In this document: positions 11,481 to 23,708 of the stretch, one piece after another
Layout of the letters: the number at the start of each line of letters is the position of its first letter
Numbering within the stretch: position 1 is the stretch's first letter
Origin: Marisa cornuarietis
Taxonomy: Eukaryota; Mollusca; Gastropoda; Architaenioglossa; Ampullariidae
Reading direction: 5' to 3'
Assembly: GCA_004794655.1 (NCBI GenBank)
Contig: SMMW01000003.1
Coordinates: 15,147,501-15,211,500 of the forward strand
DNA length: 64,000 bases
Program-made: the position numbers and the translations under genes
Notes under the pieces: model-generated
Database searches by the model: none
What the model was told of the DNA's origin: nothing
What the model saw: the letters and a program-made list of their open reading frames with translations, nothing else

Positions 11481-12540
11481 AATTAGTAATTTTTGCGATG
11501 TATGTTCAGAATTAGTTTTATTTCAATAATTTTCGTAGAATTTTATGAAGTATTACAACATATTTTAGATTGATAATATTAAATGTATACACGCCTGCAA
11601 AAGAGACAGAGTTGTTTTGTGTTGAAAAAACGCGCAAAGGGGCAAGTTGCACAACACATTTCTAATTTTAAACACTTGTAGGCCTTAAATCTTTTTAGAT
11701 AATCAGTTTAAGTGCACACCACAATTTTAGAATTTTTAAAACTAAAACGGCTTTAAGTAAGATAATGTTGTTTAAGTCTGACTTTCTGTCCTGTAAGTAC
11801 TTGTTTTTGGTATGTTCTTGCGCAATGCATCTAAATGGCAAAAAAGAGATTTTGTTTCTTTGGAGCAGTTTTAAGGTTTAGAAATATGTCGTGCAACTGC
11901 CCTCTGTATGTTCTTGTGCAGTGCATCTAATTGGCAGAGAAGAGATTTTGCTTCTTTAGAACAGTTTTAAGGTTTCGAAACATGTTGTGCAACTGGCCCC
12001 TGTCGTTTAGGTGTTTCTGTGACGCTTTATTTTTCCCGCAAGGATAAGTCTTTCAAAAAGGCATTTATGACCTTGTAATGAAATCTAATCTTTCTTTTCT
12101 GCTGTGCTTAACAAATAGCTTTAAAAAATACGATATCGATAGTCGGTCCTCTGACGTTTGTAGCCCATTGCCACGTGACCAAGTAAGTCAGAATACATAT
12201 ATGACAGTCATTTCTTGTGTGAGAATAAAATATTCCCGTTTTAATGATTTTAATGGCTTGTAGGCATAATATTTCTAGAGTTATAGTTAGTAGTCCTAAA
12301 CAGCATCAGTATAATCGAATAGCCGTAAAATCCTAACGATTTTAAACCCGCACGTTTAAAATATATTTGAAGTTAATTTTAACTATATGGTTTTTCTATT
12401 TCTAATTGGCTAATAAAGGATTAGTAATTTGATATTGTTTGATGACTTCCGAAAACAGTTTAACACGTATGTGTTTGCTTATGAATTTTTAAAAAAAACT
12501 GCATTATCTTACACACTTTTATTTAACGCACTACCCTTCT
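11481..12540. other. AT-rich non-coding DNA with a 96-bp tandem duplication
   Basis: No gene is seen. 11,811-11,906 and 11,907-12,002 are a diverged direct duplication beginning TATGTTCTTG. 12,080-12,165 resembles intron sequence near 4,770 (TTTAAAAAATAC, then GGTCGGTCCTC-like sequence). Confidence 0.5.
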
Positions 12541-12879
12541 CCTTTTTCAGAAACTTTTGTAATCGATTTACCCAGTACCCTTCGTCCTAGAGGTCTGAAA
12601 TTTTCACCAGTTACTAATTTCCATTGACAATGCAATATTAAATCATATCCAGCAATCCAGAAATAGTAAAATAATTTAAATGAATTTTAAAAATTTTGTA
12701 CGAGAACATATCGGCCGAGTTAGGGGAGATAGGTAACTGGTCCCCCAAGGCTAGTAAGCTATAGATTACTTCCCCTAATTTGGACTTAAAGCAATGCGCT
12801 TTCAAAATTCAATCATGCAATAGTTCCTTCCCTTGGGTGAATGCATTAAAAATAAAAGGAAATAAAACACCAAAAGCCT

Positions 12880-12910
<31 letters not shown>

Positions 12911-13244
12911 CCACAAACTAGAATATTTATGAAAGCAGGTAGTTGTAGTGAATGTCGGGTACCCGCCTCTGTCAGTCAGACAGCCGGAAGCTTGATTAGC
13001 AACCGTCACGTTGCAACGACACTCGACCCTCTGGCGAGAGAGATACATTTTTATATATATATATATATATCAGAGATGAGTGGAAAAAACAACAAAAAGA
13101 CGCACATTTTACCATTTTTAGTGCATTTCAAATAAAAGTGTTTTATGCTTTGATCTTCTTTCATGGTTTGTCTCGTTTTATGCTGCAAGCCCTAGCTTTC
13201 AACTATACCCGAATGATGGGATTGAAGGTAAACATGATTTAAGT
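12541..13244. repeat. Duplicated block with (AAC)n microsatellite
   Basis: No gene is seen. 12,560-12,650 matches 3,480-3,560, and 12,950-13,240 matches 5,046-5,470 and inverted 29,140-29,430. The AAC run is at 12,881-12,912, with a TA run near 13,055. A near-palindrome CTGTCAGTCAGACAG occurs at about 12,968. Confidence 0.6.
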
Positions 13245-13600
13245 CAGTGGTGCCCAACCTTTTCTCGCCCGAGGGCTGCATTCGATATGATATAAAATCT
13301 CGCGGCCAGAAGATGGCGGTTTTGCCAGAATCATGCCGACGTTAAAAATGAAATTATGCAGCGATAATTAAAATGCGTAAGATTCCGCTAGAAAGAAAGA
13401 AATCATAATCTAAAAGTAATTTTGCACTCACCATTTGATGGAATTTTATTAATGTGACGTCTGCATTTATTTTTATTTTTTTAAAGAAACCAGTGTTGGA
13501 ATGTTGGGACCGAATGTCATCACGTTGATCCTCAGTACAGATGATCGTCTCACGTGATCGTCTGTAAGTCGAGATCGAAATCCAGGTTTTGTTCTTTTTA
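13245..13600. mobile_element. hAT-like DNA transposon terminus
   Basis: CAGTGGTGCCCAACC starts at 13,245, the canonical hAT terminal motif, followed by a CGCCCGAGGGCTGCA stretch typical of such 5' ends. No matching inverted terminus or 8-bp target duplication was found nearby. The right limit is arbitrary, and this is a truncated or decayed element. Confidence 0.5.
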
Positions 13601-15200
13601 ACATTGAAAATATTTATTCACACAAGTAAGTACTCGCAAATGTCATCATCATTCTCTGTCCTTGTTTTCGAAAATTTGGAAATGTTTCTGGTGATAGTTC
13701 CGCGTAAAAGTCTAGTTCGTGCGAGCGTAGACATTAACAGAATGTTGACTATTCTATTTTTGTTAAGATATTTAAAAAATTGTTTGAGCTCACATTCTTA
13801 AAGTATAGCGTGAAGGCATCGTCAAAAAAGTCTTGGTTAAAACTAATATCGGGCGGCTGCGATGCAATTCTGTTAAATCGCTTTACTGTCTGAGACTCGT
13901 GCAGGATGTTGTTTCGTTGATGTTAACTGAATAAAAAAAATACACTGATAAAGATACTCCATCTGTTGTTGGAAAATGCTTTAAATGAACGTGCTTATTA
14001 ATACTACGATTAATATAGTTCCGTATTAATATCATCAAGATAATGTGACGAAGGACGACTCTTTTATGGGCAAAGTACTCATTAATACCAAAAAAGTATA
14101 TGGTGGGGAGGGACGTCTATACATTAAAAATAATAATGAGACTTTCTCTAGCTCAATATCTCACCCAAAGGCGGACTCATTGTGGTGAACAAGATCACGG
14201 AATAGTCACAAAGATGTAGAACGAAGAGGAGATTTGGTAGTAAAGGCTGATCACTGTAGATTTCACGGTAACGACTCCAGAAAATAAGGATTAGTGACTT
14301 CAGGAGAATGCTGAGAAGATACTGAGTAATCTTGAGAATATGAAGAAATGTTATCATCTGAAACTGCAAAAGGGTGGTCCTCACTTCAGTTTATTCACAG
14401 CAACTCAAGATCACTGCCGAAGCGAGTGAAACACGGGTGGGGGGGGGGGTAGAATCACGCCAATAGGTCCAAACGGATCTCACTTCAAAATAACATTACA
14501 TACAATTCAGCTGCATACCATAATAGGAAGAAAACGCAAAAGAAACACGTGTAAACATGAAGAACCACCACTTTTATCAAGATCGAAGCAGGACCACAAA
14601 ACATAAAATCAAGGGGAGCCGATCCTCTCAGCCTGATAGGCGAAGGGACAGAACTCTCTTTATTGTGACAGAGGCATAGCGAGGAGGCCAAATATTAAGT
14701 CTTCTTGGAAGGTCTGATCGGCTTTGTGAGAGAATCAGATGCTGAAGATTTAAAAGCTGTGTGAAAATCGCTGTTTCTTTCAAATCGTAAGAACATTCTC
14801 ATTATAACTAACTGCACACTGACGATTTGAAACATGGTATATCACTACAAAATCTTTTCATTCTTCTGGAACTCCATTAGCTGATGTCGATTTAAGCAGG
14901 ATAAAAAAATGTTAAGGTCTCTCATCATTTGTTTACTAACTTCGATTGCACTTTTTTTAATCTGTACTAATTTTTCTTCTGTTATTGAGCTGCTTTTAAA
15001 CTTTATAACGATGGATTATTTTAGTGGAGAAACTGCTATTTTCAGTCTGGCTCACTTTATCGACCTCTCATAAAATTAATTTAACATTTTAAAAAATATA
15101 TGGAAATAAAATAGTGTAAGACTGTAAGCTAAAAACTGAAAGTGTAGTGGATTTTAGTAAGACAGTCGCATATGTAAATATGAGCAACAATATTACAGCT
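13601..15200. other. Non-coding, mostly unrecognised
   Basis: Only short, unconvincing ORFs are present. 13,735-13,900 resembles 31,790-31,890 (CTATTTTTGTTAAGATATTT, then GCTCACATTCTTAA). A G run lies at about 14,440. Confidence 0.4.
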
Positions 15201-17400
15201 GTATCATTCATTTCCCTACAAATCCATTAATCTACATGTAAACACACATCAACAGACATGCATTATAAAAGAAAATTGTACTTCGTCAGACAGACACAAA
15301 TACACTAGACGAAAAACACAAAACAGACTGACAAATAAAGGCACAAACAACGAAGAAAGCAGATTTTTTCTAGAAAACACAAAACGCTTATAATTTGTGA
15401 TCAGAAAAACGTTTAATTATCAATACTTTCACATTTGCTTGTTGTTAGCACCAATCCTGAGATTCTTTCCCAACAGCATCCAGTCTAGAAGAAAAGAAGA
15501 TTAATGGCGTTTTGGTGTTGAACGCCGTGTCAGCAACGAAGACTTCATCAGAGTGACTGAAAAAGAAGAGTGTATAATTATGAAATAAATTCTTTCTTAT
15601 GTCGTTTTTAGGCAAATTCATTTTTTATAGTTTCGGCCATAGCAAATCGACTTTGTTTTGTAGCATGAATGAACACACGCACGCACCCACGCACGCACGC
15701 GTGCACACAGGAGAACACGTGTACAAGTATACAAAGGACGTTTTTATTATTCCATGTGAAAGTGTGACAAAAACTACTAGAGGTTAACTTTGCTTGGCTG
15801 AGTATCGTGCAATATCCTCTTTATTGGTTATTTATTCAGGCACGTGACCTGCACACACAACTGAGACGTGCTCCGGTTTTGGTTTTTAATTATTTTGACG
15901 GAACATTAATATACGCGTGAAATCTGAGCCATGTCGACGCTTATAACACAAACTATATCGATGAAATATCTGTAAATATTCCTACTTTTAAATGATAAAC
16001 TTTTTATTTCGTTCACTTGTTAAATTTGATCAAACGAAAGGAAAGTGACTATTAAATATTTTTTACAGACAACGGGTATCATATATAAAACATTGGCTTA
16101 GCTCACATTATTTCGGTTGAACGTGTGGCATCACCAAAACGGATAGTGCAAATAAAAGTTGGATGCCATTGATATGATTGTGTTGGACTATACCGTCAAG
16201 CAATACAAGTTCACGAAGTATATTTTGTACATTTGTCATTGTCACAAACCTGCTTTTGTTTTGTTCTTTTTTTAGCTTGGAAAGGGATGGGAAATGGGGA
16301 AGGACAGGGTAGGTGCGAAAGGTAAGCGATCGGCGTGTGTCTGCGTGTGGGTCATGAGACGGCCGACAGTTTAATTAAAGGCTGTTGAAAGGACGAAGTG
16401 AGAAGGGTAGAGAAGAATGAAAAGAGAGTTTTTTATGCTTTGTTTTATTCTTGTGTTGGTTTTTCCCAACTGGGTCGGGGAAACGTGAAAGTCTCCTCGT
16501 TCTGTTAAAGTCCTGACCAGACTGAGTACAAGTCCTGACCAGACTTTTGTTTTGTGTGTGTGTGTGTGCATATGTCCTGATCAGACCGTTGAAGAAAAGT
16601 TGTCATATTGAACTTGTTGAGGTGAATTGGCGTCTTTGGTGTCTTTTGAATGTTGTGAATTAATGGTGGAATTTTTCTTTTGAGAGAATGATTATAGGTT
16701 TTTTTTGTCTGAGGTAAATATTTGGAATAGGTTATTGGATGGGGTGGTGAATGATTTAGTAACTGATTAATAAATTTTTAAAGACTATTATTTTCTGTTC
16801 AGGTGTTTTATTTCTTTTATTTCTTTATGTATCCGTTTTGTGTTCTATTTTCAAGTGGAGACTGTGGGGGACTACGTCGTTACGAATAGAAAGAACATTC
16901 GCTGTTTTGGGACAGAGAAAGGAACTGAGTTGGGCTGTGTTTAGGAATTTAGATTTTCTTGGATATTTTTTCTTCAATATAAATGTGTAATATTTTACTG
17001 TTTGTAGCCGAAAGTTTTTTTTTTTAAATTATGTTTTAAAATTCAATTGCTGTTGTGTGTATTTATTTTATTTTCTCGTCTGAAAGCCACTGTAGAGTGC
17101 AGGTGACAGTCATCAAATGAACTACTGAAAAATAGAGATTACTAACGGGTCTCTGTCTCTGATCTGTGTTATCTCTAATCTCTAACTCACTCATTCACTC
17201 ACACTTACGTCAGCTTCCGCTGTAGTTATCCGATCACACAACCTGCAAATCGGAGAACAAAGCAATTGTCTGATATACCAGAAGTACATTATTGCCGTGT
17301 TTACTAAATATTTCTGTCTTCTAACGTATATAGTTTATGTTTTTGTCTTTCACTTTCTTTTTATTTTGTGCATTCATGACCCTGTGAGGTTGTTAAAAAA
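15201..17400. repeat. 3'-flank blocks of gene B
   Basis: No gene is seen. 15,215-15,420 is a copy of the CAGCTGAATGGATTTG-type repeat and its neighbour (also at about 25,900-26,100). 15,790-16,240 matches 30-760. 17,150-17,340 matches 790-960. A (CACG)n tract lies at 15,675-15,705 and a GT run at 16,555. The 16,250-17,050 part is T/G-rich and has no match I noticed. Confidence 0.6.
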
Positions 17401-17595
17401 CATTTAGATAATACCACTGCAAGTAAAAGGTCAACTTTGCAATCAGCCTCCACAAATTTAGCTTTCTTTAAACTTGCAGCAACCCTTCACAGGTTTAATA
17501 GCACCTTTTACGAAATACCTAACCTACCTTCGTGGATTCCTTAACAACCCTTTACAGAATTTTTTGCTAACCTTCATGGATTCCCTGCTTATACT
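17401..17595 (-). repeat. Degenerate tandem array downstream of gene B
   Basis: Counterpart of 1,038-1,280, with the same ATCCACGAAGG/CTGTAAAGGG units. The long reading frame is broken here by an in-frame stop. Confidence 0.5.
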
Positions 17596-17916
17596 TCACA
17601 GGTAACTTAGCAATATTTTATTGTTTTCCAGCAATCCACTTTGCTTTAATGCTAAAAGCAATGCTAAAAAATCGTAATCCCTAAAAGGCAAATAAACTGA
17701 AACAAAAACATATACAGTGTGTGAAAAACTGTGAATAATACAACCTAGCAGGGTAAGGATTTGGACAAGGATCGAGCAGCATGGCCTTGGTAATCCGGTG
17801 CAATATCTTCGGTGCTCATTCTGGAAGTATGGGCAGTAGTTGCCACAGTTCGCAGCGACGGTAGAAACCAACATGACGATGACCACAAGGCCGAAGATGA
17901 CATATTTGTTGGTCAT
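17596..17916 (-). CDS. Secreted cysteine-rich peptide, copy B
   Basis: Paralogue of copy A from the conserved ATG at 17,916. Residues 1-22 are the shared signal peptide with one or two changes (KYV, MLVSTVAA). The mature start lacks the Asp run and has a different Cys framework, C-3-C-10-C-6-CC-11-C, so six Cys before the C-terminal tail. After the last Cys the frame differs from copy A by an indel and runs on to 106 aa. Its stop (17,596-17,598) lies about 19 nt beyond an AATAAA at 17,622-17,617. The true C-terminus is therefore uncertain, and the transcript may end at or before the stop. Acceptor CATTACAG precedes exon position 17,945; the leader is at 18,772-18,850. Function unknown; secretion inferred. 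Confidence 0.65.
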   Translation of the reverse strand: MTNKYVIFGLVVIVMLVSTVAANCGNYCPYFQNEHRRYCTGLPRPCCSILVQILTLLGCIIHSFSHTVYVFVSVYLPFRDYDFLALLLALKQSGLLENNKILLSYL

Positions 17917-18771
17917 GGCGAGAGGTTTCCTCGTACAAACAATTTCTGTAATGGACAAGTGGAGTTTAAAGCAAGTGCTGGCAACATACAACGAGACAAA
18001 ACATGACCAATGATCAAGTTAGCAGAAATGAAAGATAATGCAAATATTTCCTTTATAAGGTCATGCACATAAGTCCTCAATCAAGCTAAAATTACACATT
18101 TTAATAGCCAGATAAAATAAGAAAAATTACTTCGTACGAATTCACTTATAACATTTAACGGGTTGACAGCGTTAGAGTTTGACGTCTATTCGATTATCCC
18201 GATGCTGTTTGAGATCACAGTAATAAATATAATGGTACAAAAATTATGTCTATAACCCATTACAATCACTGTGAATGAGATATGTTTGCTGACACTCTTT
18301 CCTTTTCTTTTACAATAATACTAAATTTTATACTAATAGTAAGAACTTTTGTAATAATAGTAAATTCTTTAATCATCATAGTAAAGACCTTCATTATAAT
18401 TGTAATAACTGTATTTTAAAGTACATTTCCCGCTGTACGGGCAAACTGGGTGCGTCGTGCACGAACGACTATAAATGAACAGAGTCAGCCTTACAGCAAA
18501 GAAACTCAAGAGTCAGTTCAGAGAGAAAAGGCAATAGAATTCCAAACGGTGGGGCCAGAGACGAAGAAGCTTCTGTCTAATTTTGTCCCCTCTGATGCGA
18601 GACACAAAGACATGGACAGCACATCAGACCTAAGAGACCGACTTTGGCGTTAAGGAAGTCGGTCAGGGCCGACCATTGAAATTGTCTTCTTTAAATCCAA
18701 TCGTTAAACATGACAAACAAAAATGACCAGCACTTAACAGAAGGTCAGAAATAAAGTGTTGAAAGACTTAC

Positions 18772-18850
18772 CCTCGTAGACAAGTGAAGCGTCACGTTAG
18801 ATGGCAGTGCAAGCACCTGAACGACAGACCCTTGTGTTCGACTATTTATA
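18772..18850 (-). promoter_or_regulatory. TATA promoter and leader exon of gene B
   Basis: TATAAATA lies at 18,850-18,843, the conserved CTGTCGTTCAGGTGCTTG about 30 nt downstream, and the exon ends GAGG|GTAAGT (GT at 18,770-18,771). The intron to the coding exon is 826 bp. Confidence 0.7.
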
Positions 18851-20290
18851 CTGTTCCTGGACAACTGCGACGTTGAAAAAAGATGATAGGAAGCCTGTTT
18901 TGCAGATCAGTTGACAGCCGCTAGAAAGCAAATAAACAAACCGTCAAAACTGATGTTTGTTGTAAACATCCGTAGCTGAATTAGAGCGATGATGACAAAT
19001 GGGGTTCTTTCACAAATCGTCAGTGGAACCCACGAAGATATGGTCAATTCAGAGGGATGTGGCGGATGTAATTTGTTTGTCCATTCGACACTGTGGAGGA
19101 GTCAACCTGTGCAAATGTGATAGTTATGCAGATTTCCCACATCCTCTGAAAACAAACAAGACAAAAATATTTCCCACGGACCTTCCTCCACGTACGCGTA
19201 CACCGAAGTGTAGAAACTAGTCATCAGAAAACTACTTGTAACCCATGATGACTTTTACCTATCAAAGGACACAATTTTTTAAACATGTAAAAGTAAAACG
19301 GCCAGGAAACATTTTTTTTATAACACTTCTTTATTTTTTATCTTAAAAAATCTAACAAAATAAAAGACGAAAACCACGTTCCCATATTCAAGTATCTCTA
19401 CTGTCGTCTACAAACATTGGGACACTACGTAAAACTTAAAACTACATTAACGTTCCCGACTGACCATCATGACTGTCACAGTGAAGGTAGAATAATATAA
19501 GAACCACAGTGAGAAAAAGACATGAAGACAGAAAAGGAAATGAACTGAATGAATTCGAAGAGTCAGCCTTGAAAGACGTCAACTATAGTTATCTCCACTA
19601 TGTCGAGCTAAAAGTTGAGAATAAAGTCACAAAGTAAAACGAAAACATTGATAAACAAATTCAAAAAGACTAAAAAAGTTTTTTTTTTAATTTAAAACAC
19701 ACTTTTATTTGAATCGGCTAAAAATGGTAAAGTATTTTTTCCTTACGTCTCTGGATTTTCTTTAATACATGAAAAAAGGCGTGAGAGTCAATCTTAGAAA
19801 GATTTGAACAAAACATGACTATATCACAAAATGTTTATTATACTAGTTGTCTTTCCAATTTTTACTAAAATTATGTATACTCTAGCCGGACTGATCCGTT
19901 TTCTCACTTAGGCTAACACTGCTGTCCTAGCCCCAGTCAGTCCGTTCCTCTTTAGGGTTCCAGAGAAGAGGATTCAGCTCCTGTTCGTCAGGGTTTTATG
20001 TAATCATCTCGCTTTGCGTTTTTTTTCCATCCGCTACAAACCCGCACTTAGGTGACATTGGAATCCACAAAAGACTCTGCTTTTTACCAAACAAAAGTGT
20101 GTTTTCTCCGTCCATTGTTTAACTCCACGGATCTTCATGTCTGTTCTGCTGTGTCACAACTACAATTCTCTTTCCCTCTAGTGATACACGTTCATCTCAT
20201 TCACACGACGAGGACACACGTACATCACGCTAGTATTCGTTCAGACCGATACGCTCACACAGGTAAATAAGTTCAATACATAGATTTATT
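18851..20290. repeat. 5'-flank unit of gene B plus 3.5-kb-type block
   Basis: No gene is seen. 18,851-19,560 is a direct copy of 2,570-3,260. 19,870-20,290 is a direct copy of 3,540-4,000, including the 53-bp identical stretch at 20,171-20,223. Confidence 0.7.
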
Positions 20291-20800
20291 TACATAATTT
20301 CAGCAAACAGGTACTATTTCTGTTCTAACCTACCTAGCCTACTAAAACCTAGCACCTAACTCCCTGGGGTGGGGAAAGAAGGGCTTGAGTGACGTGAGCC
20401 GCTTTCCAAAGGGACCAAAGCACCTTGCGACAAAATGGTACTTCTCCCGTACTCCGGGTGGCCAGAACTAGAGTCACCTTTGGCTAAGCCTTTGGGGAGG
20501 GGATGAGGGAGAAACAAGGAACCTCGTCACCTTGCGGCAACTAAGCTGACCAGTCACCTTGTTGTAACAGGTGCGTTTACTGCTCTATCAAGCAGGACCA
20601 ATCACCTTGCGGTGCGCTGCTCACGCTACCAGGCATGAGGTAGGAAGGGGGTTTGTTTGTTTGTTTGTTTTTTCAATGCAATGCATTCATCCAAGGGAAG
20701 AAACTATTGCGTTTGATTTTTGTGAGCGAATGTTTTCGTTTTACTTTGTCAGACCAAACTGGAAGAGATTTACAAAAGGACCATTTACCTATCTTCCCTA
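20291..20800. other. Unrecognised GC-richer insertion-like segment
   Basis: No gene is seen. It is less AT-rich than its surroundings, with CACCTTGCG recurring near 20,420, 20,530 and 20,600 and a (GTTT)n run near 20,655. It sits where the coding exon of the orphan cassette at 21,124 would be expected. It could be a short retroposon, but no terminal signals were identified. Confidence 0.35.
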
Positions 20801-21123
20801 ATTCGGCCTATAACATATTTTAAACATACATCTATTTGATTATACTGATGCTGTGTCAGATGACTACTAACTATAATGCTAGAAATATTATGTCTAGAAG
20901 CCATTACAATCATTAACACAGGAATATTTTTGCTGATATTCTCACACAGGAAATGACTGTCACGTGATATATATTCCGACTTACTTGGTGAGGTGGCAGT
21001 GCTCTACAAACCTCGGAGGACCTACCATCGACATAGTATTTTTTTTAAGTTATTCGTCAAGCTTAACAAAGAAAAAGGTCAGATTTTATTACAAGATCAG
21101 ATATGTAGTGTTAAAATACTTAC

Positions 21124-21189
21124 CCTCCGAGACAAATAAAATGTCACACAAACACCCGAACGACAGACCCTCGTGTCCGACTATTTATA
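21124..21189 (-). promoter_or_regulatory. Orphan leader cassette E (TATA and leader, no coding exon)
   Basis: TATAAATA (21,189-21,182), the leader core with small changes and donor GTAAGT (21,123-21,118) are present. Recognisable intron sequence continues to about 20,810 and then stops, with no signal-peptide exon. Confidence 0.6.
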
Positions 21190-22489
21190 CAGTTCTTTGA
21201 CAACTCACAAACAGAAACTGTGATTTTAGATTAGGTACCATGCATGTTGTTTTTTCCTGAGTAGGTCTATAGACGATATTAACCAATAAATAAACGAAGA
21301 GTATGGTGTCTTGTAAACACCCCGATTGCAACTAATGTGAAACCACAGAGATACGGTCAAGTCACAGAAATATGTCAGATGTAGCTTGTTGTTATTCAAC
21401 TTTGTGAAAGAACGAAACTCTAATATGTAATGTTAACTCCTTTGTAGACTGAAAGTTTGAAAATAGTCATTAAAAAAACAGTTTTATTTTGCTGGGACTG
21501 CTGGCAAATGCTACCGTTTACACCGTGCAATACACTTGAAAACTCTTTACATGTTATTTCTGAGTAGCTATTTATTTTTCCTTTTCGCTTTTGTTTTTAT
21601 CTGAGATCGAGAGTTTATATCGCTGTTGTGCTCCCCATAGACGTTTCCCGAAATACAACTTCAAGCTAATCGTTTAAACTAACCGTCCTCCACCTCGCGA
21701 GAGCTTCCCCCCATACTTTTATGTTGTCTGTTATATTTGTTTTTTAAAAAGGTATGGTCTGAGTATATATATATATTCATAACTCATTTTGGGTCAATAT
21801 TTATATATTTGAGTATTTTACTTTGTTTTTAGTTTGTTAAGCACACTGGGCACACTTTAAGTAAGAGAAATGCGCTAGAGGAGTCTACTTATTATTTACG
21901 TTTCTAAAATTAAATGATAATATTGTTGTACTCCATATTTCCTTCGTCCAGGAAACTAATATAAGTAAATGTTTTATTTATTATTTTCCATCCGGACATC
22001 AAGAAAAGGAGCCATAATTGGTATTTGTATGATATGCTTCATTCCTCTTTACAAACAGCGGATATCACATGTCAGTTTTGCTCGTTTTTATCTCTTTTAA
22101 TTTTGTTGATCAGCACTTGTAGGACCATCATTTTTCGACAGGCGTGACGACGTAACGGCATTTCGAAATTTGCTGTTCCTTTGAAATTAAAAGGAAATTC
22201 TCACAATTAAAATTAAAACTTAGTGCGTACTGAAACTTTGCTAAATTGATGTCGATTTAGGCAAGGTCTCAAATCTTTAGAACTCTCTATATTTTTAAGT
22301 AACTTTAACTTCGTTCTTTAAAATTTTAGTTAGTTTTTTATGTTGTTTTCAAACATCATACCAATCAATTATTTAATGAAGAAGCTGCTGCTTTTAAAAA
22401 CTGGCTTATCATTTTATAGTGTCCTGTTATACAATTGATTTATAGTTATTAAACAAATTGTGAATAAAAAAAAAAGATTAAGTTAACTG
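21190..22489. repeat. Block inverted relative to 5,900-6,471 and 10,246-10,840; empty site for the L1 insertion
   Basis: No gene is seen. At about 21,700-21,745, ACCTCGCGAGAGC is followed within a few bases by CCATACTTTTATGTTGTCTG. This corresponds to the uninterrupted form of the site split by the L1-like element. 21,840-21,900 contains a retroposon-tail-like stretch (AGCACACTGGGCACACTTTA, then AAATGCGCTA). Confidence 0.65.
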
Positions 22490-22850
22490 TACTCGATTTT
22501 AGCAAAAATGTGACATATGTCCATGTGTACATTAATATCACAACTCTGTTACATGTTTTCCCCTAAATACAAATCCATTCAGCTGTTTGTAAAAACATAT
22601 TAAGAAACATGCATTATATTTTGATAAAGGTATCTGTAACAGACATACAGAAATACATATCCACTTGAAATTGTGAATAAAAAAGTAGATTAAGTTTAAA
22701 ACTGTCACAGTACTCGATTTTAGCAAGAAAGTGGAATATGTCCATGTGTACAATAATATCACAGCTCTGTTAAACGTTTTCCCATAAATACAAATCCATT
22801 TAGCTGTTTGTAAATACATAAAAACAAAAATGCATTATATATTATTAAAG
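22490..22850 (-). repeat. Two direct copies of a ~140-bp repeat (CAGCTGAATGGATTTG type)
   Basis: 22,490-22,617 and 22,697-22,838 are diverged direct repeats. On the minus strand each ends in ACAAACAGCTNAATGGATTTG and stays open for about 25 codons. Related copies are at 5,577 (+), 15,215 (-), 25,920 (-) and 31,025 (-). I regard it as a non-coding repeat; the shared open frame may be chance. Confidence 0.55.
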
Positions 22851-23139
22851 GTATCAGCCAGCTCATCAAACACACAAAAATACATAGCAACTTGATGCGA
22901 GACACAAAACAGATTGACAAAGAAACAGATAACGACGAAATATGGTTTTCCAGATTAAAAAAAAAAACAAAATCGCACATAATTTGTGATCAAGAAAACG
23001 TCTAATAGTCAATACATTACATCAATTTGTTGTTAACAGTAACCCGCGGTAGATTTTAATATACATCATTTATGTTATCATTTATCGACGGTAGAAAATT
23101 ATTCTCCCAATGTAAATCATTCACATTTTCATCTCTGTC

Positions 23140-23525
23140 TTAATTCCCTTCCGGAGTCTGATGAGAATCGAAGGTTTCGGGCAGGTGTTTTGACAGACAA
23201 GATTTCGTTAAAGTAGCTGGGGGTAGTGACTTTCGAAGAAACCATAGCAGAGAGTTGAGAGCTTGTAGTCTATTCTAGCTTTAACTGGTAGCCAATGAAG
23301 AGAGCGAAGAAGTGGTGAGACATGATCACGATTGCGAGTCCCGAAAACGATACGAGCAGCTGAGTTCTGGACTTTCTGAAGCTTATCAATGAGATGCTGA
23401 GGACAGCCAGCAAGAAGAGAGTTGCAGTAGTCTAATTTAGACAGAATAAACGAGCAGATAAGAATTTTGGTGATTGAGACGGACAGAGTATGGCGAATGG
23501 AGCTGATCTTGATACGTATTATGAT
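23140..23525 (-). pseudogene. CR1/L2-type non-LTR retrotransposon fragment (C-terminal RT region)
   Basis: Reading the minus strand gives ILSKLDYCNSLLAGCPQHL, KLQKVQNSAARIVF, SPLLRSLHWLPVKARIDYK and, after a frameshift near 23,225, SYFNEILSV and TPARNLRFSS. This order is diagnostic of the post-catalytic part of CR1/L2/Rex-type LINE reverse transcriptases. The catalytic core is absent, so this is a dead 3' piece. The exact clade is inference. Confidence 0.85.
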
Positions 23526-23629
23526 TTATTGGCAGCAGATATCGTCTTCTTTAAAACCATTTGTCAAAAACAATACAAAAAGAGCAGCACTCAATATAAG
23601 GTCAGAAATGCAATGTTTAAAGACTTTGC

Positions 23630-23708
23630 CCTCAGAGACAAGTAAAGAGTAAAGTCAGATGACAGCGCAAACACCTGAACGACAGACTCTTGTGTCCGAC
23701 TTTTTATA
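23630..23708 (-). promoter_or_regulatory. Orphan leader cassette F with damaged donor
   Basis: TATAAAAA (23,708-23,701) and the leader core (TCTGTCGTTCAGGTG) are present. The donor reads GCAAAGT instead of GTAAGT. Downstream sequence is the LINE fragment and no coding exon follows. Confidence 0.55.
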
